Shown in pieces: positions 1 to 8,578 of a stretch of 18,220 bases of DNA. The number at the start of each line of letters is the position of its first letter. Position 1 is the stretch's first letter. The notes under the pieces were generated by a model. The model was not told the origin of the DNA, ran no database searches, and was given only the letters and a program-made list of their open reading frames with translations. Source of the DNA: DATDCV01 sp036524155 (GTDB taxonomy: Bacteria > Verrucomicrobiota > Verrucomicrobiia > Limisphaerales > UBA8199); NCBI GenBank assembly GCA_036524155.1, contig DATDCV010000047.1:1-18220 (forward strand), given 5' to 3'. Made by a program: the position numbers and the translations under genes.

Positions 1-699
1 CATCTCATAGAGGGCGCCGTCCACGCGGTAGCGGATCTTGAACTCGTCTTCAAAGGGCTCGAAATGGATGTCGCTGGCACGGTCCTGCACCGCCTGGAAC
101 AGCACGAGGTTCACGAACCGGACGATGGGGGCCTGGTTGGCAAGGTCCTGCATGGCCGAGTCGTCGCCCGAATCGGCGATTTTGGCCTCTTTCGCCAGCT
201 CTTGATCCGCGCCGAGCTCTTTCAGTATCTCGGAGAAGCTTTCGTCATCGGCGGCGACGCCGCCTTCCGGGTAATATTTTTCGATGGCCTTTTGAATCGC
301 GGTGGGGTCCGCGACGACCAATTGGATGTCCTTCTTGATGACGAACCCGAGCTCGTCAATGCGGGCGGGGTTGAGGGGGTCAACCAGCGCGAGTTTGAGG
401 GCGCCGTTGTCGACCGCCACCGGCATGCACTGATACATCCGCGCGGTTTTGGCCGGGATACTCTCGATTACCTGGGGCGTCAGGTTGCGGTCGGAGAGGG
501 TCACCACTTCGGTGCTGAGGTGATTGGCCATCACCTGCAAGATCATGTCCAGGTCCATCACGGCGAAGTCCTGCAGGATCTGGATAATCGGCTTGCCGCT
601 GCGCTTGAATTCGCCCGCAACTTCCTCGTATTGCAGGTCGTCGATGAGGCCCTGCTCTTTGACCAGCGAGAGGAGTGGTGCTGAGATCTCTTCTGCCAT
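1..699 (-). CDS. Second PilB/GspE-family pilus ATPase, N-terminal part (cut by window edge)
   Basis: The frame is open from an ATG at 699 to base 1, giving the first 233 residues, MAEEISAPLL onward; the rest lies outside the window. Residues about 1-150 match the MshEN/T2SSE N-terminal regulatory domain in layout and align with the neighbouring PilB (for example ARMYQCMPV here against ARKYRVVPV there, each domain ending near a KYY). Residues 190-233 start the ATPase core: APIVRFVNLVL, RASDIHFEPFEDEF and IRYRVDGALYEM are the family signatures. The Walker motifs are not in the window. The start lies 2 bases after the pilT stop, so translation is probably coupled to pilT. Family role: a hexameric cytoplasmic ATPase that drives pilin or pseudopilin polymerisation at the inner membrane. 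Whether it serves a type IV pilus or a type II secretion system cannot be told here. Confidence 0.9.
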   Translation of the reverse strand, partial: MAEEISAPLLSLVKEQGLIDDLQYEEVAGEFKRSGKPIIQILQDFAVMDLDMILQVMANHLSTEVVTLSDRNLTPQVIESIPAKTARMYQCMPVAVDNGALKLALVDPLNPARIDELGFVIKKDIQLVVADPTAIQKAIEKYYPEGGVAADDESFSEILKELGADQELAKEAKIADSGDDSAMQDLANQAPIVRFVNLVLFQAVQDRASDIHFEPFEDEFKIRYRVDGALYEM

Positions 700-701
700 A
701 A

Positions 702-1823
702 TTAGGTTTTGCCCTGGACCAGCGGCTGGGTGTCGGCGCCGACGGCCTGGGCCAGCTCAAGTTCCTGAAGTTTGGCCTGGATCGTGACGGGATCCTGCGA
801 CTTGGTGATGACTTCCTCGCGCGCGATCATGCCGGCAAGGTACTTGTCAACCAGGAAGGAGTCCAGTGTCACCATGCCGTACTTGGCGCCGGTCTGAATG
901 TCGGAATTAATCCGGAAGGTTTTGTTATCGCGCACCAGCGCGGCGATGGACGGCGTGTTGACCATGATCTCGAAGATGGCCACCCGTCCCGGCTTGTCGA
1001 TGCGCGGGATGAGCAACTGCGAAATGACCGCCTGCAACACGGTCGAGAGCTGGATGCGAATTTGCTCCTGCTGGTTGGTGGGGAAGGCGTTGACGATACG
1101 GTCGATCGTTTTGGCGGCGCCGGTAGTGTGAAGCGTGCCAAACACAAGGTGGCCGGTTTCCGCCGCGGTGATGGCCGCATCGATCGTCTCCAGGTCGCGC
1201 ATTTCGCCGACCAGAACCACGTCGGGGTCCTGGCGCAACACCCGGCGGAGCGCCTCCGCGAAGTTCGGCACGTCAACCCCAATCTCGCGCTGGGTCACCA
1301 GCGCCTTCTTGTGCTTGTGGTAATACTCGATCGGGTCCTCGATCGTGACGATGTGGGCTTCGTCGCGCTCCTGGTTGATGATGTCGATCATCGAGGCGAG
1401 CGTCGTCGTCTTGCCTGAACCGGTGGGCCCGGTGACGAGCACCAGGCCGCGCGGCTTGTAGAGCAACTCCTTCGCGGAGGGCGGAATCCCGATCTGCTCC
1501 ATCGTCAGCAGCTTGTTCGGAATCTGGCGCAGCACGATGCCGAAGTTGCCTTTTTCCTTAAAGACGCTGACGCGGAACCGCGCCATGTCGCCGAAGGCGA
1601 AGCCGAAGTCGGCGCCGCCGCGCTCGCGCACGTGTTGGATGTGGTCCTCGGAAGTGATGCTCCGCATCAATTCCTCGCTATCTTCCGGAACGAGCGCGGG
1701 ACCTTCGACGCGGTGGAGGATGCCATGCACCCGGATGGTGGGCGGGGTGCCTACGCGGATGTGCAGGTCGGAGGCCCCTTCCGAGACCACCAACTGCAAC
1801 AGATCGGACATTGAGTAAGCCAT
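702..1823 (-). CDS. pilT: Type IV pilus retraction ATPase PilT
   Basis: The protein has 373 residues, close to the usual PilT length. The N-terminus (MSDLLQLVVSEGASDLHI) is the PilT PAS-like start. Walker A GPTGSGKT is at 132-139, the Asp-box TIEDPIE at 160-166, Walker B VVLVGEMRD at 202-210 with the catalytic Glu at 207, and the His-box HLVFGTLH at 225-232. It lacks the long MshEN region and the CxxC pairs of PilB, which supports PilT over PilB. Family role: a hexameric ATPase that depolymerises the pilus and powers retraction and twitching motility. It is the middle gene of a three-ATPase operon, 92 bases after the upstream pilB stop and 2 bases before the next start. A second ATG four codons in (1811) is an equally good start; neither has a clear ribosome binding site. 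Confidence 0.95.
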   Translation of the reverse strand: MAYSMSDLLQLVVSEGASDLHIRVGTPPTIRVHGILHRVEGPALVPEDSEELMRSITSEDHIQHVRERGGADFGFAFGDMARFRVSVFKEKGNFGIVLRQIPNKLLTMEQIGIPPSAKELLYKPRGLVLVTGPTGSGKTTTLASMIDIINQERDEAHIVTIEDPIEYYHKHKKALVTQREIGVDVPNFAEALRRVLRQDPDVVLVGEMRDLETIDAAITAAETGHLVFGTLHTTGAAKTIDRIVNAFPTNQQEQIRIQLSTVLQAVISQLLIPRIDKPGRVAIFEIMVNTPSIAALVRDNKTFRINSDIQTGAKYGMVTLDSFLVDKYLAGMIAREEVITKSQDPVTIQAKLQELELAQAVGADTQPLVQGKT

Positions 1824-1915
1824 GCGAAATCAGATTCCAGTCTAATCAGGCGCCTATCATAGCCATAGAATTGGACAGGCAGAAAGCACTTTTGTCACGA
1901 TGCACCGGCGCTCCG

Positions 1916-3634
1916 TCACTCGACGTCTCCCACGGTCGCGCGAATGACTTCGTCAGGCGTCGTCAGGCCGGCGAGGACTTTGCGGATGCCATCTTCGCGC
2001 AGCGTGCGCATGCCCATCTCGCGGGCGCGGTTGCGCAACACCGAGGCGGAGACCTTCTCATAGATGAGCCGCCGGGCGTCGTCGTCGATAATGAATATTT
2101 CGAAGATCCCGAACCGGCCGCGGAATCCGGTGTTGTTGCAGTTGGGACAGCCTTTGCCCTTGAGGAAGGTGGCACCCTGGGTGTTGGCGGCATCGAGGCT
2201 CAGGGACTTGCGCTCGGCATCGGTGGGCGCGTAAGGAGCGCCGCACTGTTTGCAGACGCGGCGCACCAGGCGCTGGGCCATCAGCCCGCGCGTGGAGGAG
2301 GCGACGAGGAACGGTTTGACGCCAATGTCGATCAAGCGGGTGACCGCGCTGGGAGCATCATTGGTGTGGAGGGTGGAAAAAACCAGGTGGCCCGTCAGGG
2401 ACGCATTAATGGCGATCGTCGCAGTCTCGAGGTCGCGGATTTCCCCGACCATGATCACGTTGGGCGCCTGGCGGAGGATCGAGCGCAACGCCATGGCGAA
2501 CGTCAACCCGACCGCTTCATTAACCTGCACCTGGTTGATGCCGGCCAGGATGTATTCCACCGGGTCCTCCACCGTGATGATCTTGCGGTCGGGACGATTG
2601 ATGAAGTGGAGGCACGAGTAAAGTGTCGTGGTCTTGCCCGAGCCGGTGGGACCCGTCACCAGCAGGATCCCGTCCGGCAAACCGATCAGGCGCTCGAAGG
2701 TCTGCTGGTCATCGGTAAAGAAGCCCAGTTCCGGCAGGCCCAGCCGCAGCCCTTCCTTGTCCAGAATACGCATGACGATGCTCTCGCCGTGGTTGGTGGG
2801 CAGGCACGAGACGCGCAAGTCAATCAGCTTGTTGCCGACCGAGGTTTGGATACGGCCGTCCTGGGGGATCCGGTGCTCGGAAATGGACATGTTGGACTGG
2901 ATCTTGAGGCGGCTGATGATCGCGGGCTGAAGACGCTTGGGCGGGGATTTCATCTCGTGCAGCATGCCGTCAATGCGGTAGCGCACGCGAAACTTCTTGG
3001 GCAGCGGCTCGAGGTGAATGTCCGAGGCGCGCATCTTAAAGGCCTCGGTGATCATGCCGTTGACCAGTTTGATCAGGGGAGCATCGGCCTCGACCGTCGC
3101 ACCGTCCTGCGCGGCCTCGGCTTCGAGCTCGACGTGCTCGTGGGTGAGTTCCTCGATGGTTTCCTTGTAGCGCGGATCGGCCGCGATGCCTCCCCCGCCC
3201 CGCTCCATGTAATACTTCGAGAGCGCGGCTTCGATGTCCGGCTCCGACGCCACCTGCAGCGTGATGTCCATGTGCAGCAGATGCGTCAGGCTGTCGATCG
3301 TATCAAGGTCGGAAGGGTCGGCGATGGCAACGGTGAGGCTGCTTTCGTGCTTGTAGACGGGCACGACCCGGTATTTGCGGGCGATATGCCGGGGGATCGT
3401 GGAAATGACGTCGTCGGCGATCGTCATTTCGGAGAGGTTGACGACCTCGGCGCCGAAGTGAGCGGCTTTGGCCTGGGTCACGTCGGCCGGCCGGAGCACC
3501 TTGTTCGCCACCATGAGATCGACCAAACCCACCCCCGCGGACTGGGCTTCGGGACGGAGTTCAGCCACCCTGTCCGGGGTGACGTAGCCCAGGTCCACCA
3601 AAATATCTATCAAGTAGTCGTCTTTTTCAGCCAC
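1916..3634 (-). CDS. pilB: Type IV pilus assembly / type II secretion ATPase PilB (GspE family)
   Basis: The protein has 572 residues from a GTG at 3634 (MAEKDDYLIDILVDLGYVT). The frame is open upstream to an ATG at 3733, but those 33 extra residues do not look like the family, and that ATG lies upstream of the likely promoter. The GTG start also mirrors the MAEE start of the paralogue at 1-699. Residues about 1-145 are the MshEN N-terminal domain. The ATPase core shows RASDIHLEPLPKKFRVRYRIDG at about 202-223, Walker A GPTGSGKT at 328-335, VEDPVEY at 355-361, Walker B IMVGEIRD at 394-401 and HLVFSTLHTND at 416-426. Two zinc-ligand pairs, CKQC (461-464) and CPNC (496-499), form the tetracysteine motif of PilB/GspE. 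Family role: pilin or pseudopilin polymerisation motor. It is the first gene of the operon. Confidence 0.93.
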   Translation of the reverse strand: MAEKDDYLIDILVDLGYVTPDRVAELRPEAQSAGVGLVDLMVANKVLRPADVTQAKAAHFGAEVVNLSEMTIADDVISTIPRHIARKYRVVPVYKHESSLTVAIADPSDLDTIDSLTHLLHMDITLQVASEPDIEAALSKYYMERGGGGIAADPRYKETIEELTHEHVELEAEAAQDGATVEADAPLIKLVNGMITEAFKMRASDIHLEPLPKKFRVRYRIDGMLHEMKSPPKRLQPAIISRLKIQSNMSISEHRIPQDGRIQTSVGNKLIDLRVSCLPTNHGESIVMRILDKEGLRLGLPELGFFTDDQQTFERLIGLPDGILLVTGPTGSGKTTTLYSCLHFINRPDRKIITVEDPVEYILAGINQVQVNEAVGLTFAMALRSILRQAPNVIMVGEIRDLETATIAINASLTGHLVFSTLHTNDAPSAVTRLIDIGVKPFLVASSTRGLMAQRLVRRVCKQCGAPYAPTDAERKSLSLDAANTQGATFLKGKGCPNCNNTGFRGRFGIFEIFIIDDDARRLIYEKVSASVLRNRAREMGMRTLREDGIRKVLAGLTTPDEVIRATVGDVE

Positions 3635-3683
3635 AGTTCGCTTCGCGCAGCCCCGACACAATCGTCGGGAAGAGCTGACTAAA

Positions 3684-3711
3684 AGAGTACTGGCCAATAA
3701 GGTAATGTCAA
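3684..3711 (-). promoter_or_regulatory. Candidate sigma70-type promoter of the pilus ATPase operon
   Basis: On the minus strand a perfect -35 hexamer TTGACA (3711-3706) is followed after 16 bases by TACTCT (3689-3684), a weak -10. Transcription would start near 3677, about 43 bases before the GTG start at 3634. That spacing is sensible for the GTG start and impossible for the upstream ATG at 3733. Confidence 0.4.
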
Positions 3712-3734
3712 TGCGGACAGGGGACCCAGCCAAG

Positions 3735-4080
3735 TTTTTTCAGCGCAAAGGGACCGAGGCGGTAGGGGAACGAGGGGTGAGGAAGCGTGGACGAGTAGAT
3801 TTGATCGCAAGCCTTAAGGCCGAAAGCACCCCGAAAACCCCAAAATTGCAGTGCGGCCCAACCTTCGCGTGGGGCTTTGGAGCCGCCATTCTTGCTGAGG
3901 GCAGGCCCGAGCGATCAGGCTTCTGGTTGGTGAGTCGGCGTTCACTTCCTCCCGGATTGGTCCACCAGCCCCCGCATGAGTGCTTGCCACACGTCCGCAA
4001 TAGAGCGGATTGCACAAGCAGAAGTGTTTGCGCTACGTTAGGAATGTAGTTGTTTCACCTCACGGAATGACACAAAGCAT
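3735..4080. other. Non-coding gap between divergent pilB and a secreted-protein gene
   Basis: No convincing gene is seen in about 350 bases. Open frames exist on both strands, but their translations are Arg/Pro-rich, low in recognisable structure, and resemble no family I know. No tRNA-like cloverleaf was seen. The only small structure noted is a perfect 10-base palindrome, gccttaaggc, at 3811-3820. The right end must hold the promoter of the gene starting at 4081, but no good -35/-10 pair stands out. Confidence 0.6.
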
Positions 4081-4755
4081 ATGAAAACGCAGTCTCCACC
4101 ACACACCTCACGTCGGATTCTCCTCGGCGCACTCCTGTTTTCGGGGCTCGTTGCCACTGGGCTTGGGCAAAACTCTATCAACCCTGCTGGTAAACCAGCT
4201 AAACCTGATCCACTCGAGGCGAGGGTCGCGGCGCTGGAGTCACATGTTGCCACACTCACCGCCACAGTGGAGGCCCAGGCGGCACACATCCGATCATTGA
4301 CAAACCTTCTTGCGCACTTCTCCCGTGTTGACAACGACATCTACATCACCGGAGCCAACCTCAACATCCGGGACGGCACCGGGCATACTTGGGGGGAAGG
4401 AACGTTCGACGCCCCCGAAGCTAACGGGCTAGGAAATCTAATAATCGGATACAATGAGTCAGATGATTTCCTGGGGGGCCAATCGCGCTTGGGATCTCAT
4501 AATTTGGTCCTCGGCGCATACCACAGTTATCCAACGGTTAGTGGGTTCGTGGCCGGTTTCAGAAACACAGTGTCGGGCCGGTATTCGTCCGTCCTCGGTG
4601 GGCACAGAAACACTGCCGGCGGAAACGGCTCTGCCGTGACCGGAGGGGAATACAACACCGCTGGCGGTTACATGTCCTGCCTCGGCGGTGGAAACAGTCG
4701 TTCAGCTCCAGGCGGTTGGAACTGGGCGGCCGGATCGCTTTTGGAACCTCAGTGA
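4081..4755 (+). CDS. Small secreted coiled-coil protein with YadA-head-like repeats
   Basis: The protein has 224 residues. An N-terminal signal peptide (RRILLGALLFSGLVATGLGQ, residues about 11-30) is followed by a Pro/Lys linker and a heptad-rich coiled coil at about 44-82 (LEARVAALESHVATLTATVE). A short joint (NDIYITGANLNIRDGTG) leads to about six imperfect repeats of 14-16 residues at about 119-212, each with a V/L-x-G-G/x core and an N-T-A/V-S/G-G turn, for example VLGGHRNTAGGNGSA then VTGGEYNTAGGYMSC. This pattern matches the head repeats of trimeric autotransporter adhesins and related secreted left-handed beta-roll proteins. The protein ends soon after (WAAGSLLEPQ) with no membrane-anchor beta-barrel. 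It is probably an exported, trimerising surface or extracellular protein; its ligand is unknown. The next gene follows on the same strand after 184 bases. Confidence 0.8.
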   Translation: MKTQSPPHTSRRILLGALLFSGLVATGLGQNSINPAGKPAKPDPLEARVAALESHVATLTATVEAQAAHIRSLTNLLAHFSRVDNDIYITGANLNIRDGTGHTWGEGTFDAPEANGLGNLIIGYNESDDFLGGQSRLGSHNLVLGAYHSYPTVSGFVAGFRNTVSGRYSSVLGGHRNTAGGNGSAVTGGEYNTAGGYMSCLGGGNSRSAPGGWNWAAGSLLEPQ

Positions 4756-4796
4756 GGCCTACGCCAGGGCCAGCGTTGTCTCTTTGATTTTTGTGC

Positions 4797-4829
4797 TTGA
4801 CACCAGGAGCCATCCGGGGGTGATATACC
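4797..4829 (+). promoter_or_regulatory. Possible promoter of the large LamG/cohesin gene
   Basis: A perfect TTGACA lies at 4797-4802. An extended -10-like TGATATACC lies at 4821-4829. The gap between TTGACA and TATACC is 21 bases, longer than the usual 16-18, so only the -35 is convincing. It lies about 110 bases before the chosen start at 4940. Confidence 0.25.
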
Positions 4830-4939
4830 CTGGAAGCACATTAGATTCGCTCTATGAGCGTGCGATGCCGTGAGGTTTCTTTTATGCACAAGCTGTGCGC
4901 ACGTCGTACTCTAACCTGCGGCGAGACCGCACCGATACT

Positions 4940-7900
4940 ATGAACTCCAAATCTCGTAACCTGGGGCAAATAACCTCGGCTTTCTTTTGTCTGTGTGTCG
5001 TTCTCCATTACCAGGCTCTTGCGCAGCAGGGCTCAAATTGCGTTGCCCCGGCTTCTGGCTTGGTCAGTTGGTGGCAGGCGGAGGGAACCGCCTTTGATTG
5101 TTTCGGGACCAACAACGGCATCGCCGGTGGCGCTTTGACTTATGCGCCGGGCGAAGTCGGGAATGCTTTCAGTTTCAATGGTACCGACAGCTTTCTTCGA
5201 ATCCCGGCGTCCTCTTCGCTGGACGTCGGACTAGGACCTGGCCTGACATTGGAAGCCTGGATTAAGACGAGCGCTACCGTGCCGATGCCGGTGTTCGACG
5301 GAAGTTACTTTGGAGGTTACGGCGTGCTGGTTTGGATCAATATGGCAGGCTCGGGCAGCGTTTATGCCGGGCTGACAGACATTTACAGCAGCGATCACAT
5401 TCTACAGACCTCACCAGGGGTGTTGACCAACAACGCCTTCAATCACGTCGCCCTGACGTATGACAAGACGTCGGGTGTGGCACGCATATTCGTCAACGGA
5501 GTTGTCGCCGCCCAATCGACGTTCGAGTCGTTCACCGCTCGCACCACCACTGACCTGTACATCGGGCATCGTCAGCCCACGGCGCCCTATGGAGTTGCGT
5601 ACTACAGCGGCCTGATTGATGATCCGTCAATCTACGGCCGAGCCTTGGCGACCAATGAAGTCTGGGCGATTTACTGGGCGGGTGCGGCCGGAAAATGCCT
5701 AACGAACTCGACGCCGCCTGTGATTCTGGTCCAACCGCAGAGCCAGACTGTTGACTGGGGCACCCCGGTAACATTCTCGGTGGCTGCTACCGGCACGCCC
5801 CCGCTGACCTATGAATGGCGCAAGGATGACGTGGCGATCTCGGGTGCGAACAGTGCAGCCTACAGTATTCCCAGCGTGCAAACGAACGACGCCGGGACGT
5901 ATTCGGTACTAGTGACCAATGCCGCCGGCTGGATCATTAGCTCGAATGCTGTTCTGACCGTGAACCTAACTCCGCCTGTGATTGTCGCCCAACCGCAGAG
6001 CCAAACTGTCAACAGCGGAGGAATGGCAAGTTTCACGGTTAGCGCTACGGGGACGCCCCCGCTGACCTATGAATGGCGCAAGGATGACGTAGCGATCTCG
6101 GGTGCGAACGGGGCAGTCTACAGTATTCCCAGCGTGCAAACGAACGATGCGGGGACTTACTCGGTGCTGGTGAGCAACGTCTCGGGCTGGGTCATCAGCT
6201 CGAATGCCATCCTGACAGTCGTTCCGCCTCCATCCTGCGTCCCGTCGCCCGCCGGCCTCGTAAGCTGGTGGGCAGCAGAGGGCGGTTTGGGCGATAATCT
6301 GGGAGGCAACGACTGCGTGGCAGGCGGCGCGCTGGGGTACGGCCCCGGTGAGGTGGGCCAGGCGTTCAGTTTCGACGGGAAGACCAGCTATATTAGAATC
6401 CCCGCTGCTCCGTCGCTGGACGTGGGCCAGGGCCCCGGCTTGACGTTGGAAGCCTGGATTAAACCAACCAACCGCGTTGCGGCGCCGGTGTTCGATGGAA
6501 GTGCCGGCGGCCGATATGGCGTACTGGTCTGGCTGAACTTGAACGGTTCCGGCACCTTATATGCCGGTCTGGAGGATACTCGCGGCTATAACCATATACT
6601 CACGACCTCGGCCGGGGTCGTCACCAATGGCGTTTTCAACCATATTGCGTTGACGTACGATAAGGCCTCAGGTCTGGCGCGGCTTTATGTAAACGGTGTC
6701 GCAGCAGCCCAACAAAACCTTGGCTCATTCGCGGCTCGTACCAGCACGGATATGTACATCGGCCACCGCCAGCCGACAGCTCCCTATGGCGTCGCCTATT
6801 TCGGGGGGCTAATTGACGAACCCTCCGTTTACGGCCGGGCGCTCTCCGGAGTCGAGATCGAGTCTATCTACGCTGCCGGGAGCGCAGGGAAGTGTTTCAC
6901 CCCTGTTGCTCCCTCCATCCTGCTGCAGCCGGCCGATTTAGTGGTCACCGTCGGGTCAAATGCGGTCTTTACGGTGAGAGCCACTGGTTCCCCCCTGCTG
7001 TCTTATCAGTGGGACCATGCCGGTGTGCTGATCGAAGGGGCAACGAGTTCGACGTTGGTTCTTTCCAACGTGAACACGGCCCAAGCCGGCCTCTACAGTG
7101 TCCTGGTGAGCAACAGCGTGGGTTCGGTTCTCAGCTCGAATGCCAACCTGGCAGTGAACCTGCCCCCTGCAGTGGTTAGGGTTCCGAACATTACCCTAGA
7201 CGCGGGGCAAATCGCAGCGGTTCCCATCGTGCTGCTCGCGAACGGGAACGAAAACGCTCTCGCCTTCAGCCTCAATTTCAATCCCTCTGTTCTCAGTTAC
7301 TCCAACATTGTTGTGGGATCCGGCGCCCCGGGAGCTGCGCTCCTCATAAATGACAGCCAGGCTGCTATGGGCAAGCTCGGCGTCGCGCTGGGTCTACCGG
7401 CTGACGCAACATTTGCCGCCGGAACCCAGGAAGTTGCGGCGGTGAAGTTCAACGTCCCGATCTTTACTAACGCCACGACCGCAACCCTGGCGTTTGGCAA
7501 CGTGCCAATTCCTCTCCAGCTCGCCGATACCGCCGGACACCAGCTGCCAGCGACCTTTGCTAATGGAAGCATCACCGTCGCCCCTGCGGAGCTCGAAGGG
7601 GATGTCAGCCCCCGGAGTGGTGGAGACCATGTGGTGAATCTGAGCGACTGGGTTGTGATGGGACGCATGGCCGCTGGCTTGGATTTCCCCACTAACGACC
7701 TCGAATTCCAACGGGCGGATTGCGCTCCTCGCGGTAACCTCGGTGACGGAGCCATCACCATTATCGACTGGGTCCAAGCCGGGCGCTATGCGGCTGGGCT
7801 GGATCCTCTGACGGCTGTGGGTGGGCCAACAGGCACCCCAAACCCCAGTTCATTCCCTGCCAAAGATGGTTCGACCCGCGTTGTGCGTGTTTCAAATGCC

Positions 7901-8506
7901 ATCCTGATGCAAGACCAGCCTGGAACAACCAGCATCACACTCGACGCTCAGGGTGACGAGAGTGCCCTTGGCTTCAGCCTGCGGTTTCCCACGAACCTCG
8001 TGACCTTCGTGAGCGCCAGCCTCGGCTTCGGCGCATCGCAAGCAGTGCTCAACCTCAATGCCCGGCAGGCCGATGCCGGCAGCCTGGGTTTTGCTCTGGC
8101 GCTGCCGTCCGGTTCGTTGTTCCCGGCTGGAACTCGTGAGGTGGTGGCCATAAAGTTCCGCGCCAAAGCGCTCGCCTCCGGCACCTCTTCGCTCATCCTC
8201 AACGATACTCCCGTCGTGCGGCAGGTGTCGGACGCAATGGCCTCTGCGCTGGAGACCAGCTATGTCGACGGCTCACTCACCATCAACCCGCCACCATCGC
8301 TGGCAATCACGCGGGCCGATCAGTCCATCCAGCTCTCCTGGCCATCCTGGGCCACTAACTTCGTGCTGCAGGGGACCGAAGGACCGTTGATGGTGGCAAG
8401 CCAATGGACCAACCTCACCGTTCCCTTCGGAGTCACGAATAATCTCAAAACGGTAACCTTGCCGCTGAGCGACGGCACCCGGTACTACCGCCTTGGTCAA
8501 CAGTAG
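4940..8506 (+). CDS. Large secreted mosaic protein: LamG, Ig, cohesin-like and dockerin-like domains
   Basis: The protein has 1188 residues from the ATG at 4940. A GTG 15 codons earlier (4895) is in frame, but it precedes a clean signal peptide, MNSKSRNLGQITSAFFCLCV to ALA, cut near residue 28. Domains in order: LamG/concanavalin-like about 31-254 (LVSWWQAEG, LTLEAWIK, FNHVALTYD); Ig-like about 258-343 and 344-429; a second LamG about 433-653; a third Ig about 657-741; a cohesin-like beta-sandwich about 745-883; a dockerin-like pair of calcium loops about 888-905 (GDVSPRSGGDHVVNLSDW) and 927-945 (ADCAPRGNLGDGAITIIDW), each followed by a GRxAAGLD helix; a second cohesin-like domain about 979-1117; and a C-terminal beta-sandwich ending RYYRLGQQ. 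Probably an extracellular carbohydrate-binding or scaffold protein. No enzyme domain and no sorting anchor are visible. Confidence 0.85.
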   Translation: MNSKSRNLGQITSAFFCLCVVLHYQALAQQGSNCVAPASGLVSWWQAEGTAFDCFGTNNGIAGGALTYAPGEVGNAFSFNGTDSFLRIPASSSLDVGLGPGLTLEAWIKTSATVPMPVFDGSYFGGYGVLVWINMAGSGSVYAGLTDIYSSDHILQTSPGVLTNNAFNHVALTYDKTSGVARIFVNGVVAAQSTFESFTARTTTDLYIGHRQPTAPYGVAYYSGLIDDPSIYGRALATNEVWAIYWAGAAGKCLTNSTPPVILVQPQSQTVDWGTPVTFSVAATGTPPLTYEWRKDDVAISGANSAAYSIPSVQTNDAGTYSVLVTNAAGWIISSNAVLTVNLTPPVIVAQPQSQTVNSGGMASFTVSATGTPPLTYEWRKDDVAISGANGAVYSIPSVQTNDAGTYSVLVSNVSGWVISSNAILTVVPPPSCVPSPAGLVSWWAAEGGLGDNLGGNDCVAGGALGYGPGEVGQAFSFDGKTSYIRIPAAPSLDVGQGPGLTLEAWIKPTNRVAAPVFDGSAGGRYGVLVWLNLNGSGTLYAGLEDTRGYNHILTTSAGVVTNGVFNHIALTYDKASGLARLYVNGVAAAQQNLGSFAARTSTDMYIGHRQPTAPYGVAYFGGLIDEPSVYGRALSGVEIESIYAAGSAGKCFTPVAPSILLQPADLVVTVGSNAVFTVRATGSPLLSYQWDHAGVLIEGATSSTLVLSNVNTAQAGLYSVLVSNSVGSVLSSNANLAVNLPPAVVRVPNITLDAGQIAAVPIVLLANGNENALAFSLNFNPSVLSYSNIVVGSGAPGAALLINDSQAAMGKLGVALGLPADATFAAGTQEVAAVKFNVPIFTNATTATLAFGNVPIPLQLADTAGHQLPATFANGSITVAPAELEGDVSPRSGGDHVVNLSDWVVMGRMAAGLDFPTNDLEFQRADCAPRGNLGDGAITIIDWVQAGRYAAGLDPLTAVGGPTGTPNPSSFPAKDGSTRVVRVSNAILMQDQPGTTSITLDAQGDESALGFSLRFPTNLVTFVSASLGFGASQAVLNLNARQADAGSLGFALALPSGSLFPAGTREVVAIKFRAKALASGTSSLILNDTPVVRQVSDAMASALETSYVDGSLTINPPPSLAITRADQSIQLSWPSWATNFVLQGTEGPLMVASQWTNLTVPFGVTNNLKTVTLPLSDGTRYYRLGQQ
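5795..5907 (+). repeat. DNA direct repeat, copy 1 (first Ig domain)
   Basis: This 113-base segment recurs at 6053-6165, exactly 258 bases (86 codons) downstream, with 8 mismatches by eye, including a 38-base identical start. It encodes the core of the first Ig-like domain (YEWRKDDVAISGAN). Confidence 0.9.
6053..6165 (+). repeat. DNA direct repeat, copy 2 (second Ig domain)
   Basis: Second copy of the segment at 5795-5907, in the same reading frame. The high nucleotide identity points to a recent tandem duplication or gene conversion. The flanking Ig sequence is clearly more diverged. Confidence 0.9.
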
Positions 8507-8578
8507 GCTGGCCGCGGCGGCTCCAGTGGCCACGCAGGGGCGGAGCAGTGGCACGCACTAGCGTCTGCTGGCCACACC

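Noticed and set aside
1811..3682. Very long open frame on the plus strand opposite pilB
   Set aside because: It is antisense to an unmistakable PilB with intact Walker and Cys motifs. The translation is Asp/Val/His/Gly-rich and resembles no family; GC-rich codon use opens the opposite strand.
3705..4049. 114-codon plus-strand frame in the gap after pilB
   Set aside because: Its start overlaps the -35 box of the pilB promoter, the composition is not protein-like, and there is no ribosome binding site.
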